Origin: Gimesia chilikensis | GTDB taxonomy: Bacteria > Planctomycetota > Planctomycetia > Planctomycetales > Planctomycetaceae | Assembly (NCBI RefSeq): GCF_007744075.1 | Contig: NZ_CP036266.1 | Span: 3,147,748-3,211,747 of the forward strand | DNA: 64,000 nucleotides | Direction: 5' to 3' | Part shown: positions 9,760-20,033 of the stretch, in pieces | Layout of the letters: every line of letters starts with the position of its first letter | How positions within the stretch are numbered: position 1 is the stretch's first letter | Made by a program: the position numbers and the translations under genes | Notes under the pieces: model-generated | The model's database searches: none | Seen by the model: only the letters and a program-made list of their open reading frames with translations | Told to the model about the DNA's origin: nothing

Positions 9760-12098
9760 CAGGGTAATCCTTTCCAGCGTCTGAGAGACCATTCTCCAAA
9801 AAGACATCCCAGGACAAGCAGCAACACCCCCGGATGATGCCAGAGTGGCGTGACAGCCTCTTCCATCACCGGTAACTTACGTTGATCCAGCGAATTGACA
9901 AATTGTCGCAATTTGGCAGCGGGAACGACCTCACCTTGAGAATCATGTGCCAACTGCTCAAGTAATGCCAGATCGGGTTGGGCCGAGCGAAACTCTTTGA
10001 TTTCGGGAGCATGTACCCAGCCGCTGGTGACAGTTTGAGTTTTACCATCGGGAGCAGTGACTGTGGCGGTGGCTGTAAAACCTCCTGATTGTTGTGGCAG
10101 ATATAATGTCTGGTATTCTCCAGGCTGATCGGCGAGCGGTTCAGCTGTAAGCTCAAGCGTTTCTTTGTCGGGAGTTGTGATTTTTAAAGCGACCAGGTAA
10201 TCACTGCGTTTCTGAAATTCGGGATCGCGGACCAGAATCTTAATTTTTGTACCCGATGAGGCATCTTCAGATTCTACAACTTGCAGCGAGACTGGTTCCA
10301 GAACGTCGGTAGTCATCCAGCGCAAAAGCTGACGCCAGGCTTTATAGAGTTGCGGATTTGGAGAATCTTCCTGGAGACGCCAGCGCCACAGATCCCCAAT
10401 CATTACAGCTGTGACACGGCCCAGTCCATAACGTTGTGAAGCGATTGCGGGGGTAGAGGAGCGTGATGTGTTTTTCGCTTCGGCTGCCAGGATCGCGCCT
10501 GGTTTGGTGGTGTCTACCCGGTTAATGGTTTTGAACGCCGGCATTTCTGCCAGTCGTTTCTGTTCGTCCTGTTCCTGTTTATGGTGACGCAACCAGGGTT
10601 GCAGCCAGCCATCTCGTGTCAGTTGAAACTGGACATCGCTGGATATCTGTGGGTTGGGAGCGTGAGAAAAGTAGACTGGCAGCATTCGCTTAATGTCGGT
10701 TTTGTCATAGCCCCCCTGTTGAAATGACTCCTGGCCTCCGAGCATTACCAGCCCCCCGCCCCGTTCTGAAACAAAGCGGGTCAGCAGTTCGATCTGATCG
10801 TGAGTAAAAAAGGCTGCTTCAAGGTCATCAATGATTACGGTTTCATACTGAAACAGCTCGGCTTCGGTTTTGGGGAAACCATCCTTCAGTTCATTCGGCG
10901 TTTGTGTGTTAATCCGGACAAATACCGGTTGATCATAGCGTTCCAGATCCTTCTCGTTTTTCTCATCAAAGCCACGGTACAGGGCATTGCCCTCTTCCCC
11001 GTCTCGACTACGGAAATCAAACTTTGTTTCTTTTTGTGCAATGCGAATCAGTCCTACCAGCTGAATATGCTCATCTTCATGAATCGCACGCCGCAGGAAT
11101 TTGAATTCCCAGTTTGGACGCCCCGAGACATAAAGAACGCGGTGTGCTTTCCGTCCCCTGTCGACCTTCAGTGTGCGCTGGTTATTAGCGAGCGTCAGTT
11201 CGCCCCCCTCTGGAATATTGACACTGGTTTTAATCCGATAGAAGGCAACGCCGGTCTCTTCTGGTTTGACCTGGAAGCGAATCTGGAACTGCTGCTCGGG
11301 CTGACTGACTTCGCGCGTGATAGTTTCAACGACTTTTCCAGCCGGATCTATTAGTTGGGCGGTAAGCTGTTTCTGCTGGCATTCCGTGGCGGAAAGATCG
11401 GCCAAGATGCGTATCGGAGCATCCTCGAAAGGAGAATAACTGACTGAAGTATTAGTAATTGCCAGATCGGTTGACCGAGCGACATGACCGATGGGAACCG
11501 GATAGATGGGGACACTGGTTTTCAGCTGGCTGGTATCACTGGCTGAAATTCCATCCGTCAGCACCAGGATTCCCGCGAGGGGCAGTTTCTGGTATCGCTG
11601 ATTGAGTTCATTGAGGCTGGTTACCAGATTCGAAGACGTTCCCTCAAATTTCAGGTGCGTCAGGTCAGAGCGGGCATGAGCATGAGAGTCGAGCGAGTAC
11701 TTGCGTACGGAAAAATTCTGTTCCAGATCGATCAGCCAGCGGGCTTGAGCTTCAGGTTGCTGTTTATTGGCTGACGCTAGTAACTGTTTCAACTGTTCGC
11801 TACGGGGTTTACCCGTTTTCGGGTCCTGAATGGCGAGGCTTTGCGAGTCATCAACCAAGACTGCGAAAAGATTCGTGCCGGGGGCCATACGTGTGCCACT
11901 CCAGAGTGGCTCCGTCAGGGTGATAGCCAGGATTGCGATCGCCAGTAGTTTCAACCCGGCAGCCCCCCCTGACAGGGCACGCTGAACTGTCAGTGAACGG
12001 TACGCGTAGACCAACAGCGCCAGTCCTGAGATGATGGCTACTGGTACAAAAAGGCTCCAGCCCGGAGCACCCAATTGAATTTCTGCCAGACTGATCAT
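9759..12098 (-). CDS. Membrane protein with VWA-like and amidotransferase-fold regions
   Basis: Large Bat-locus membrane protein of 779 residues. Two N-terminal membrane segments (about 15-33 and 47-63) are followed by a VWA-like stretch (FAVLVDDSQSLA, a MIDAS-type DxSxS), a beta-rich region, then a class I glutamine-amidotransferase-like fold (VIIDDLEAAFFT ... GGGLVMLGGQESF) without a catalytic cysteine, and a final membrane segment (about 757-773). This arrangement is common in planctomycete proteins encoded beside MoxR. Its ATG overlaps the stop of the DUF4175-like gene by 4 bp (ATGA) and its stop overlaps the next ATG by 1 bp, so the three are translationally coupled. Role unknown; probably a scaffold or metal-dependent adhesion module on the cell surface. 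Confidence 0.85.
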   Translation of the reverse strand: MISLAEIQLGAPGWSLFVPVAIISGLALLVYAYRSLTVQRALSGGAAGLKLLAIAILAITLTEPLWSGTRMAPGTNLFAVLVDDSQSLAIQDPKTGKPRSEQLKQLLASANKQQPEAQARWLIDLEQNFSVRKYSLDSHAHARSDLTHLKFEGTSSNLVTSLNELNQRYQKLPLAGILVLTDGISASDTSQLKTSVPIYPVPIGHVARSTDLAITNTSVSYSPFEDAPIRILADLSATECQQKQLTAQLIDPAGKVVETITREVSQPEQQFQIRFQVKPEETGVAFYRIKTSVNIPEGGELTLANNQRTLKVDRGRKAHRVLYVSGRPNWEFKFLRRAIHEDEHIQLVGLIRIAQKETKFDFRSRDGEEGNALYRGFDEKNEKDLERYDQPVFVRINTQTPNELKDGFPKTEAELFQYETVIIDDLEAAFFTHDQIELLTRFVSERGGGLVMLGGQESFQQGGYDKTDIKRMLPVYFSHAPNPQISSDVQFQLTRDGWLQPWLRHHKQEQDEQKRLAEMPAFKTINRVDTTKPGAILAAEAKNTSRSSTPAIASQRYGLGRVTAVMIGDLWRWRLQEDSPNPQLYKAWRQLLRWMTTDVLEPVSLQVVESEDASSGTKIKILVRDPEFQKRSDYLVALKITTPDKETLELTAEPLADQPGEYQTLYLPQQSGGFTATATVTAPDGKTQTVTSGWVHAPEIKEFRSAQPDLALLEQLAHDSQGEVVPAAKLRQFVNSLDQRKLPVMEEAVTPLWHHPGVLLLVLGCLFGEWSLRRWKGLP

Positions 12099-15000
12099 TT
12101 TCCGTTCCCTAGTTCTTCATAATAGCGTCGGACCAGGTCTGAGTACTTTTCTGGTACCGGGTCACGGTCAATCGGTGCCAGCGATGTTTGCGCACCTCGT
12201 TTACTGATTTCGTTTGACAGAATTGTTTGAATTTCAGCCAGCGGTTCCAGGATTTGTGCATTGATCAAGTCTCCCTCTGGTGCTTTGGAGTGACGTTTAA
12301 ACTCTGCACGCATACTCTGTGCGCGTTCACGAATTTGAGCGACTCGACTACGTAGTTCGGAATCCCCCACCATTTCTTCCACGTCCCGCATCCGGTCTGA
12401 CCATTCGCGGAACTGGTTTCCCGTCAAAGGTCCAGGGGTTGGGCTGCCGGGGCCTCCCTGGCCACCACCAAGTCCTCCCTGAGACTGTCCCCGTTGTCCC
12501 TTAAGAGATTTGGGAGCGGCTGAATTTTGCGAAGAATTGGGGGAGTTGGCTTGAGAACCGTTTCCTTTGCCTGCCTGCGCCGAGGTCAGCTGTACTTGCC
12601 CCTGCCCCTGCCCCTGACTGGCAGGCTGTCCTGATGAATTGGACTGGCTTTTTCCAGGTTGACTTTGTCCTGATTGTCCCTGCTGTGGTTGTCCAGATTG
12701 AGGCTGGCCAGACTTTGACTGTTCGGCTGAGGACGGATTTTGACCTGATTTTCCAGGCATCGGCTGATTCTGTGCCAGGCTGTTCTGGTCTTGTCTACTC
12801 TCACCCGGTTTACCTTGCCCCTGAGAACCTGCTGGATTGGGACGTTGACCTGCTTGTTGTGGAGATGGGGAACCAGGTTTTCCCGAACCAGTGCCTGGTG
12901 GTTTTTGTTGGGGAGAATTGCTTGCCAGTTGCTGTTCCTGTTGTATTTCAGAAGAGAGCGATTTGAGTGCCTGGCGAGCGCGTTTTAATGATTCCAGATC
13001 GTTGCCAAGTACGCTCTCAGCGGCGACCTGAATTCCCTGTTTCATGGTCTCGATGCCGCGTGAAGCACGTTCTTCTGCTTCACGAGCCTGATTACCATTT
13101 CCTTCTTTCAGGAAATTGGCCGCATCTTTCAATGCTTCTTCGGGGCGAAAGGGTCTCGTTTTGCGAATTGCGTCATACAGATGTCGTGAGAGCAGCGGCT
13201 CTGCCTGTTCCGATTCCTGTACAACCTGCTTCATCTGTTCCATGATTTCTTTGAGGCGGTCTTCCTGTTGTTTCAACTGATCTGCCAATTCTGAATTGCC
13301 CCGATGGCTTCTCAGGGAACGCCGTGCTCCCGGTTCCGGTTTCCGTTTCTGGTCATTAATCGCCTGATTGATAGCCTGCTGCTTCTGATCAAGCTGTTCT
13401 GCCTGCTGGTTCAGCGAACGCATGGCATCGGCGAACTGGTTGGCTGTTTTTTTGCGGAAGTCATTTTTCAACTGATTTAGTTTCTGCTGTGCCCGGGTGC
13501 CTGAGTTCAGAGCCCGGGAAACCTGCCCCTCTTTTAATGACTGGGCACTTTGTTGAAGATGCTGGCGGGTCTGTTCCAGTTCGCGACGTGATTTCATTGA
13601 ATCGGGTTGTTTGGCCTGATCCATCCGCTGGGCCACTTCATCCGCCTGACGCAACAGTTCGCGTTGTCGTTCCCGCAGGCGTTTGAGCTGTCGTTCGATC
13701 TCTTCCCGTTCTACGTGTGTTTTGGCAAACCGCTGTTTATTGGCCAACTCCTTGAGCTGTTCATTCAGATCTTTCTGACGCTCAGCCAGTTCCCGCAGAC
13801 GATTCAGAATTTGTAGAGATTCCCGATCTGGTTGAGCAGCAGCGGGCTGAGAAGCCTGATTTTCTGTTTCATAACGCTGTTTTTTATTGGTCAGTTCCAA
13901 CTGCTGCAGTTGAGTCTGCGAACGGCTGCTGCCTCCCCCCTTGCTACCTCCGCCGTTTTTACTCTTGGAGACTTCATGCTCCCGGGCACGCAGTTTCAGC
14001 AGCATCTGATAGCTAGTCTGTTCCGCAGCCAGAGCCGTTGAAAGTGTCGATACAGACTGCGCCTCCCTGGCGGAGTCCAGGCAGGTAGCGGCCTCCTGCA
14101 TGCTTTGCGAGATGGAGTCAATCAGTGCTTTTGATTTTTGGGATTTGATTTTTTCGGAAAGCTTGCGCAATTCTGCTACCAGCGACTGTTGTGCTTGCGA
14201 GAGCGTCTCGAGATCTGGGGAAAACTGTTCAGAAACGGTTGACTTGATCTCGCGGCGGATGACTTTCCAGGTTGCATTTATTATCTGTTTTTGTTGTTCT
14301 GCCAGCTTCTCGGCCTGTTGTGCGTTGCCACCACTTTTTCCTGCCTGTGAGGCGCCGCTGGGAGATCGTCCTTCCCGGAATATCTCTTCAAAGTGACGGA
14401 CTTCCATGAAATACATGTCGCTGAGGACTTTGCGCGTGCGACCCTCTGCTTCGAGATCCTCAGCAAACAGGTAATAGGAAATCAGGGTGTCGGGCTGCAC
14501 GTGCAGACGTTCCAGAGAGAGAGTGTGCTCAGCCGTGAAATCGACTGCTGCTTTATCGCTTTCACGGAGTACTACAGTCTGTGGTTCCTGGCCTGGAATC
14601 GAGTAAACCAGACCTACCCGTTGCAGGCCGAAGTCGTCTACTACGGTGCCTTGAACCAGTGCTTCTTCGAGTGGGGAGACACGGGTGTCGCGAGCTGGAA
14701 ATGTGATTTTGATTTCAGGTGGAAGATTGGGTATCACGGCCAAGTCGATAAATGGTGGTGTGCGGTTTGAACGACCATCGCTGTCGTTCAGAAGCAGGTT
14801 CCAGGTCTGGTCCTGTTCTGCCTGCAATGTCAGACGGCCCGATAACCCATTTGAATCGATCACCATCGGTAATGAATTGCCGTTATCGGTTCTAAGTTCA
14901 GCTGTTCTCACTGGCTTATTAAAGCGGGCGTGGAATTGAATTTTAGAACCAACAATTGCACTCAGTGTGAGACTGTCTTCATTCCGCTGCGCTGGTTGAC

Positions 15001-15892
15001 CTGTATAGTCTGGCGGTGTGATTGTGCTGTCAAGTTGAACCAGCTCGGGCAGGACATAGACTTTTACCTGTGAAACATTTGACTTCCAGTCTGCTGAGTG
15101 CACTTGATAGCTCAAATCCTCTATTAAAGAAGGAATTCGAACCGCAAAAATCGGGTCGTCCAGCTGTTTGGTCAGCGGAAGTTCTGTGGTGGTCCCACTG
15201 GCAGTTTTGAAATGCAGAATTGCAGTCTCCGGGACTTTTTCCAAGAAACGTGCAGTGATCAGCAAGGGATGTCCTTTTTCTACCTCGGTAGAACCAGGTT
15301 GAATTTCAACTTTGAATTCCTGTTGGGCCTGTTTTATGAGAGCGATGGATGATTTTTGAGGAGTGGGAGCGGCCTGGAGCAGAGTCCAGCAACTCAGGCA
15401 GCAGAGCAACCAGACAGTAAAGCAGGTTAAGTGTGTGGTGCTCTGCAGAATCAGACTGCGGTTGGAAATCGCCTGCCGCCAGTCATGGTTTGTGCCGTGT
15501 GAAATAACCTGGGCCAGCAGACGCTTCTGCAGAAATGTGGGTGACTCATTCCAGTTTTGCTTTTCCAGCTCCAGTGTTGCGAGCAGACTGGTGTCGAGAT
15601 CAGGATAAGTTTCTTCGATCAGTTTTGCCACTGCATGCCGACTGGCTGGAGAGTAGCGGTTTCGCGAGCGATGTGCCAGCAAGCCGACAGCGATACAGGT
15701 TGGGACTCCCAGTAAAACTCCCAATAACAAGTACTGTTCGGCAGGAGTTGCTACGGGGGGAAGCAGGAGTACCATCAGCAGGGTCAGACCGCCTGCAACC
15801 AGCCAGAGTAGCGTCAGTCGCTTAAGCTTCAGACTGATCTGCTGGCGAAAGATGACCTGATTCAGCTGTTTTAATAGATCGGGCAGGCCCAT
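12095..15892 (-). CDS. DUF4175-like giant coiled-coil membrane protein
   Basis: Protein of 1265 residues from the ATG at 15892, which lies 2 bp after the upstream TAA; a longer frame to 15994 would overlap that gene by 100 bp and is unlikely. It has two adjacent membrane segments (about 25-70), a third near 165-185, a beta-rich extracytoplasmic part with Ig-like features (about 200-500), then some 400 residues of Gln/Glu/Arg-rich coiled coil (RQKDLNEQLKELANKQR and similar), a Gly/Pro/Ser/Gln-rich low-complexity stretch (about 1000-1150) and a helical C-terminus. It resembles the DUF4175/TIGR02302 family but is much longer. Function unknown; the fourth-last position before the VWA and caspase-like genes points to a structural role in the same machine. 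Confidence 0.82.
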   Translation of the reverse strand: MGLPDLLKQLNQVIFRQQISLKLKRLTLLWLVAGGLTLLMVLLLPPVATPAEQYLLLGVLLGVPTCIAVGLLAHRSRNRYSPASRHAVAKLIEETYPDLDTSLLATLELEKQNWNESPTFLQKRLLAQVISHGTNHDWRQAISNRSLILQSTTHLTCFTVWLLCCLSCWTLLQAAPTPQKSSIALIKQAQQEFKVEIQPGSTEVEKGHPLLITARFLEKVPETAILHFKTASGTTTELPLTKQLDDPIFAVRIPSLIEDLSYQVHSADWKSNVSQVKVYVLPELVQLDSTITPPDYTGQPAQRNEDSLTLSAIVGSKIQFHARFNKPVRTAELRTDNGNSLPMVIDSNGLSGRLTLQAEQDQTWNLLLNDSDGRSNRTPPFIDLAVIPNLPPEIKITFPARDTRVSPLEEALVQGTVVDDFGLQRVGLVYSIPGQEPQTVVLRESDKAAVDFTAEHTLSLERLHVQPDTLISYYLFAEDLEAEGRTRKVLSDMYFMEVRHFEEIFREGRSPSGASQAGKSGGNAQQAEKLAEQQKQIINATWKVIRREIKSTVSEQFSPDLETLSQAQQSLVAELRKLSEKIKSQKSKALIDSISQSMQEAATCLDSAREAQSVSTLSTALAAEQTSYQMLLKLRAREHEVSKSKNGGGSKGGGSSRSQTQLQQLELTNKKQRYETENQASQPAAAQPDRESLQILNRLRELAERQKDLNEQLKELANKQRFAKTHVEREEIERQLKRLRERQRELLRQADEVAQRMDQAKQPDSMKSRRELEQTRQHLQQSAQSLKEGQVSRALNSGTRAQQKLNQLKNDFRKKTANQFADAMRSLNQQAEQLDQKQQAINQAINDQKRKPEPGARRSLRSHRGNSELADQLKQQEDRLKEIMEQMKQVVQESEQAEPLLSRHLYDAIRKTRPFRPEEALKDAANFLKEGNGNQAREAEERASRGIETMKQGIQVAAESVLGNDLESLKRARQALKSLSSEIQQEQQLASNSPQQKPPGTGSGKPGSPSPQQAGQRPNPAGSQGQGKPGESRQDQNSLAQNQPMPGKSGQNPSSAEQSKSGQPQSGQPQQGQSGQSQPGKSQSNSSGQPASQGQGQGQVQLTSAQAGKGNGSQANSPNSSQNSAAPKSLKGQRGQSQGGLGGGQGGPGSPTPGPLTGNQFREWSDRMRDVEEMVGDSELRSRVAQIRERAQSMRAEFKRHSKAPEGDLINAQILEPLAEIQTILSNEISKRGAQTSLAPIDRDPVPEKYSDLVRRYYEELGNGK

Positions 15893-15894
15893 GT

Positions 15895-18006
15895 TTACGC
15901 CTTTCCTGTCGCAGAAGAATTGCCGGTCAACCATCTGGCCAGCACCGTTTCCAGGCCCAGTAACGCAAGAGCCACTATGATCAACCAGCGCCAAAGCTGC
16001 TGTTTCTGTTCCAGTTCTCGTAACTGTGCCTGACGCTGAAGTTCGGAGGGAGAAGTATGCTCCTGCGATCCTGGACCAGAGTCCATAAAGTGGACTCCAA
16101 GAGCTTCCAGCTTTTCTCGCGCGAGAGGCTCGGTCTGGCTTTCGCTAATATCCAGATTTACTGCAAACTGCCTGGTCGGGGGCAGCTGGGTATCACTTTC
16201 AACCTGATACAGTCCGGGCAGAATCGTTTCTGTGAAATCCTGCTGATCGGAAGCAAGTTTGATCTGGGAGCGATCAGGCGTGCTGATCAGACGCGTCTGT
16301 TGATCTGCGGGGAGATTGACTTTCTGGCCGATTGTGAACTGCGCCGGGGTATTCTGGGCTCGGTCATTCAGAGTCAGGATTGCATTTAACATGGGGACGA
16401 ATTTTGTTGATAGCGCGAACTGGCTTTCCTGAGGCGTCCAGCCAAAGCTCATTACGAGCAGTTTTCCTTTGTTTCGTGTTATTTCCAGTATCGCGGGAGC
16501 CTGATGATCGAAGCGGGCCAGTACCCGATGTGGAATCTGTTCCGGCAGTTTGAGCCCGCGATAATTCCAGAATTTCAGTCGGGTGAAGTCTGAGAATTCC
16601 GGAGCCTGAAAAATCTGAAACAGGGGATGCTCGAAATTGATATCGGTGAGTAAGGCATAAGTGTTGATTTCGGGGGAGACTGTTTCTATCAGTGCTGTAG
16701 TGTCTGCGTTATGCGTCGCCAGCTGATTCAGCGAATCAGTGGACTGATCATCGTGCAGCGTGAGAAGGACTACTCCCCCCTGCTCCAGATAACGTTGGAC
16801 CTGTTCTGTTTCATCTGGTGCCAGTTGTCGACTGATCAGCATCAAATGGATCTCTGTTGCGGTGATCAGCAGTGGTGGTGAATCAGGGCCGATTGTTTGA
16901 AAATCAATGGATCGCTGGCTGGTACTGGGAAAGGCCCGTCGGGCAAAGTAATTCGCAGACTCAATCGAGTTTTCGGCAGGAGTCCCATAATGCACAATGG
17001 TCAGATTGGGCCGGGCCGGGGGCTGAAGATAAAGGTGGTTATCAAAATTCTGTTGATCGCCACTGAGCACAATTCTGGGAACAGAGGCTGGCTGTTGCCA
17101 GGCGGCCATACGGACAACTCGAGACTGGCCTCGAGGGATATAAACCTGCTGACTCTTTTCGAGTTTACCTGGCTGTACTTCATAGGCGATTGTGAATTTT
17201 TCCTTTTGAGAGTTAGCTGCATTCACAATTCGAATTGTCGGTTGAGACTCAGCATCGAGCGTGAGTAACTGCAGGCCGGCGTTATCTAAGTTGTCAGCTT
17301 CTAGCTGGTGCAACCGCACACTTAACTCCTTCGGCCAGGAAAACTCAGAGAGCGCTTCGGTTCTTGATCCTGCCTGGAAATCCGTAATCAGTTCGACTTT
17401 TGTGTGACGCAGGATGCTCCCGGTTGGATCAGAGATTGCCTGTTCCTGGAGGAGTGCCGCCAGTTCCGCCAGGGCCGTTCCCAGATCAGTTGCTTTCCAG
17501 CCGGGAGTCAATTCCTCTAATAGATTCTGGTTTCTTTCGAGTGAGCTTGCTGAACGTGTTTCTTGAGACTGTCGTAACGGTTTGACTGCTTTGAGTTGTG
17601 TGTCAAACGTATAAACTGAGATTTGATTCGGCGGCGTCTCTTTGATGATCTCATTTGCCTGGGATAATGCTTTTTCCCAGAGGGAATCCCGCTGCATACT
17701 GGCACTGGTGTCAACCAGTAGAATGGTCTGGCTCTGGGGCTGTGTTGAGGCGAGCTTCAGATCCTGGTTCTTGAAAAAAGGACGGGCGAATGCGGCGACG
17801 AGGAGAATCACGGCCAAAGCGCGTAATGAGAGTAACAGCCAGTGCTCGATTTTATTTTTGCGATTAGTCTGGGGGGGCTTGTGTTCCAGAAAGCGGAGAG
17901 AGCTGAAATAGAGGACGTTCTTAGGCTGATGACGGACCAGATGCAGCAGAATCGGCAGTCCGACGGCGATGATACCAACTAAATAAAGTGGGGTTAAAAA
18001 ACTCAA
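15895..18006 (-). CDS. BatA-domain / VWA membrane protein
   Basis: 703-residue protein that starts with the BatA signature (membrane segment 6-24, then KNVLYFSSLRFLEHKP), a second membrane segment (about 58-77) and a VWA domain beginning TILLVDTSASM with the MIDAS DTSAS. The middle is beta-rich with an amidotransferase-like region, and it ends with a membrane helix (about 675-695). BatA-type proteins belong to the Bacteroides aerotolerance locus and its relatives, where VWA proteins act with MoxR ATPases. The start is TTG at 18006, preceded by AGAGGA at good spacing; no ATG fits as well. It sits 27 bp after the DUF58 gene and 2 bp before the DUF4175-like gene. Confidence 0.88.
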   Translation of the reverse strand: MSFLTPLYLVGIIAVGLPILLHLVRHQPKNVLYFSSLRFLEHKPPQTNRKNKIEHWLLLSLRALAVILLVAAFARPFFKNQDLKLASTQPQSQTILLVDTSASMQRDSLWEKALSQANEIIKETPPNQISVYTFDTQLKAVKPLRQSQETRSASSLERNQNLLEELTPGWKATDLGTALAELAALLQEQAISDPTGSILRHTKVELITDFQAGSRTEALSEFSWPKELSVRLHQLEADNLDNAGLQLLTLDAESQPTIRIVNAANSQKEKFTIAYEVQPGKLEKSQQVYIPRGQSRVVRMAAWQQPASVPRIVLSGDQQNFDNHLYLQPPARPNLTIVHYGTPAENSIESANYFARRAFPSTSQRSIDFQTIGPDSPPLLITATEIHLMLISRQLAPDETEQVQRYLEQGGVVLLTLHDDQSTDSLNQLATHNADTTALIETVSPEINTYALLTDINFEHPLFQIFQAPEFSDFTRLKFWNYRGLKLPEQIPHRVLARFDHQAPAILEITRNKGKLLVMSFGWTPQESQFALSTKFVPMLNAILTLNDRAQNTPAQFTIGQKVNLPADQQTRLISTPDRSQIKLASDQQDFTETILPGLYQVESDTQLPPTRQFAVNLDISESQTEPLAREKLEALGVHFMDSGPGSQEHTSPSELQRQAQLRELEQKQQLWRWLIIVALALLGLETVLARWLTGNSSATGKA

Positions 18007-18033
18007 CTCAGGTCCTCTAATTAGATAGCACTG

Positions 18034-18951
18034 TCAGGCAGCGCGATCGGTAAGGAATTCAGAAAGCCCCTGCTCAAGGGGCATATCTGTGGTTAACTGA
18101 TGGTAATGAACTCCCTGTTTGCGGCAGAACGACTGAATCGCCGCCTGATGTTCCTGTAACTGTTGCTGATAATTATCCCGGGCTGCTTTGGGATTGAGGG
18201 CGATACGCTCACCAGTTTCCAGATCTTCGAAGATTGCCGTTTCGTGGAAATTAAGGTGAATTTCTGCTGGGTCCAGAATCTGGAATAATGCGACTTCGTG
18301 TCCTTGTGCGCGAAGATAACCGAGGTGGGTATTTAATTCATCCAGGGGGCTCAGCAGATCGGATATCAGGACTACGAGCCCTCGTTTTTTGATGGTTTCT
18401 ACTGCATGTTTCAGGGGATAGATCAGATTGGTATGTGAACCTTGCGGGGGACGTTCCAGTTCGATCAAGATTCGTCTGAGCTGCCCTCGCGTAAAGCGGG
18501 CGGGAATGATCGTTTCCACCTGCTCGTCAAAAATGATCAGTCCGGTGGCATCGCGCTGCTGGGCCAGGAAATAGGCAAATGTTGCAACCAGGGTTTTGGC
18601 ATATTCGGCTTTGGTATAGCCCAGGCTCTGAAACTGCATCGAGGTACTGAGGTCGAGCAACATATGGCAGCAGAGGTTTGTCTCCTCCTCAAATCGTTTA
18701 ATGTAGTGTTCGTTGGAGCGGGCTGCCAGTTTCCAGTCGATATGGCGCGGGTCATCTCCGGGCGTATATTCACGGTATTCGGTGAATTCAACGGAGAACC
18801 CGTGGTAGGGGCTGCGATGCAGTCCTTTCCAGGTTCCTTCAACAACGGTTTTCGCGCGTAATTCGAGAGATTTGATCCGCATCAGACAGGCAGGGTCAAT
18901 GCGTTGAGACATCAGTCTCTGGTTACGGCGGGCTGTGGTATTTGTGTTCAT
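18034..18951 (-). CDS. DUF58 domain protein (VWA-like partner of MoxR)
   Basis: Protein of 305 residues with the DUF58 hallmark PGDDPRHIDWK (64-74) followed by a VWA-like fold whose MIDAS is DLSTS (100-104). DUF58 proteins are encoded next to MoxR ATPases in very many bacteria and are thought to be the client or adaptor of the ATPase. No membrane segment is visible, so it is probably cytoplasmic. The ATG at 18951 is 11 bp after the moxR stop; a second in-frame ATG at 18912 is also possible, and neither has a good Shine-Dalgarno, which suggests translation coupled to moxR. The next gene downstream is the BatA/VWA protein. Confidence 0.93.
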   Translation of the reverse strand: MNTNTTARRNQRLMSQRIDPACLMRIKSLELRAKTVVEGTWKGLHRSPYHGFSVEFTEYREYTPGDDPRHIDWKLAARSNEHYIKRFEEETNLCCHMLLDLSTSMQFQSLGYTKAEYAKTLVATFAYFLAQQRDATGLIIFDEQVETIIPARFTRGQLRRILIELERPPQGSHTNLIYPLKHAVETIKKRGLVVLISDLLSPLDELNTHLGYLRAQGHEVALFQILDPAEIHLNFHETAIFEDLETGERIALNPKAARDNYQQQLQEHQAAIQSFCRKQGVHYHQLTTDMPLEQGLSEFLTDRAA

Positions 18952-18962
18952 GCAGCTTCAAT

Positions 18963-19988
18963 TCATCCTTTGACGGGGGCGGGAATGGTTTCGATCAATT
19001 TTTGCACAACCTGTTCTACGGTGATCCCCTCGGCCTCTGCGCGATAGTTGATCAGAACGCGGTGACGCAGGACTGGTGCCAGCAGGGCCTCAATATCTTC
19101 CTGGGTGACATGAACTCGTCCCCGCAGAACGGCCCGGGCTTTGGCGCCCAGAATCAGACTCTGGGCTGCACGTAAACCAGCTCCCCAGTTGACCCATTCA
19201 TTGATAAATTCCGGAGTATTCTCCTGGTGTGGCCGGGAGGCCGCACAAAGTTGAACCGCGTAACGGACAATCTCTTCGGCAACAGGTACTTCACGCACAA
19301 AACCATGGAACTGCTGGATATCATTTCCGGTAAACAGTGGTTCGATCGGTTCAGAATTGCGGGCTGTCGTCTGGGTCACAACGGCCACCTCATCATCCTC
19401 AGAGAGGTAATCAATGACCAGATTAAACATGAAGCGGTCTAATTGTGCTTCCGGTAAAGGGTATGTGCCTTCCATTTCGATCGGGTTCTGAGTTGCCAGC
19501 ACGAAAAAGGGCTTTTCCAGTTCGTATCTGATCCCCGTGACGGTGACCTGTTTTTCCTGCATCGCTTCCAGCAGAGCAGCCTGTGTTTTGGGAGGCGTAC
19601 GGTTAATTTCATCTGCGAGCAGAATATTGGTGAAGACGGGGCCTTTGACGAACTTCATCGCCCGTGATTCAGATGTATCACCTGCCAGAATTTCCGTCCC
19701 CGTGATGTCGGCGGGCATCAGGTCGGGAGTAAACTGAATACGCTGAGATTTCAGTTTGAAAACCTGGGCCAGGGAATTTACCAGCAGAGTTTTTGCCAGT
19801 CCCGGAGCACCTGTAATCAGGCAATGTCCGCCGGCAAACAGTGCAATCAGGAGCTGGTCGATAATTTCTTTTTGCCCAATGACTGCTTTAGAAATTTCGC
19901 GGTCAATCTGCTGTCGACTGTTCTGCAGCATTTCAAAGATGCGCTCGTCAGTGTCGCTGACATCGGGGGAGACAAGTTTCAAATTCAC
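18963..19988 (-). CDS. MoxR-family AAA ATPase
   Basis: Chaperone-like AAA+ ATPase that remodels VWA-containing partners. Motifs in the 341 residues: Walker A GAPGLAKT (60-67), Walker B NILLADEINR (121-130), sensor 1 (VLATQNPIEMEGTYPLPEAQLDRFMF) and a C-terminal lid with sensor 2 (VHVTQEDIEALLAPVLRHR). Length and motifs are those of the MoxR proper subfamily. The start is GTG at 19988 with AGGAG about 8 nt before it. Neighbours DUF58, BatA/VWA and VWA/amidotransferase-fold genes form the classical MoxR partner set. In other bacteria such loci affect envelope integrity, stress tolerance or metal insertion; the target here is unknown. Confidence 0.95.
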   Translation of the reverse strand: MNLKLVSPDVSDTDERIFEMLQNSRQQIDREISKAVIGQKEIIDQLLIALFAGGHCLITGAPGLAKTLLVNSLAQVFKLKSQRIQFTPDLMPADITGTEILAGDTSESRAMKFVKGPVFTNILLADEINRTPPKTQAALLEAMQEKQVTVTGIRYELEKPFFVLATQNPIEMEGTYPLPEAQLDRFMFNLVIDYLSEDDEVAVVTQTTARNSEPIEPLFTGNDIQQFHGFVREVPVAEEIVRYAVQLCAASRPHQENTPEFINEWVNWGAGLRAAQSLILGAKARAVLRGRVHVTQEDIEALLAPVLRHRVLINYRAEAEGITVEQVVQKLIETIPAPVKG

Positions 19989-20033
19989 GTTTCGACTCCT
20001 GATAAAAAAACTGTCAAAGCAGAGACGCTGTAT

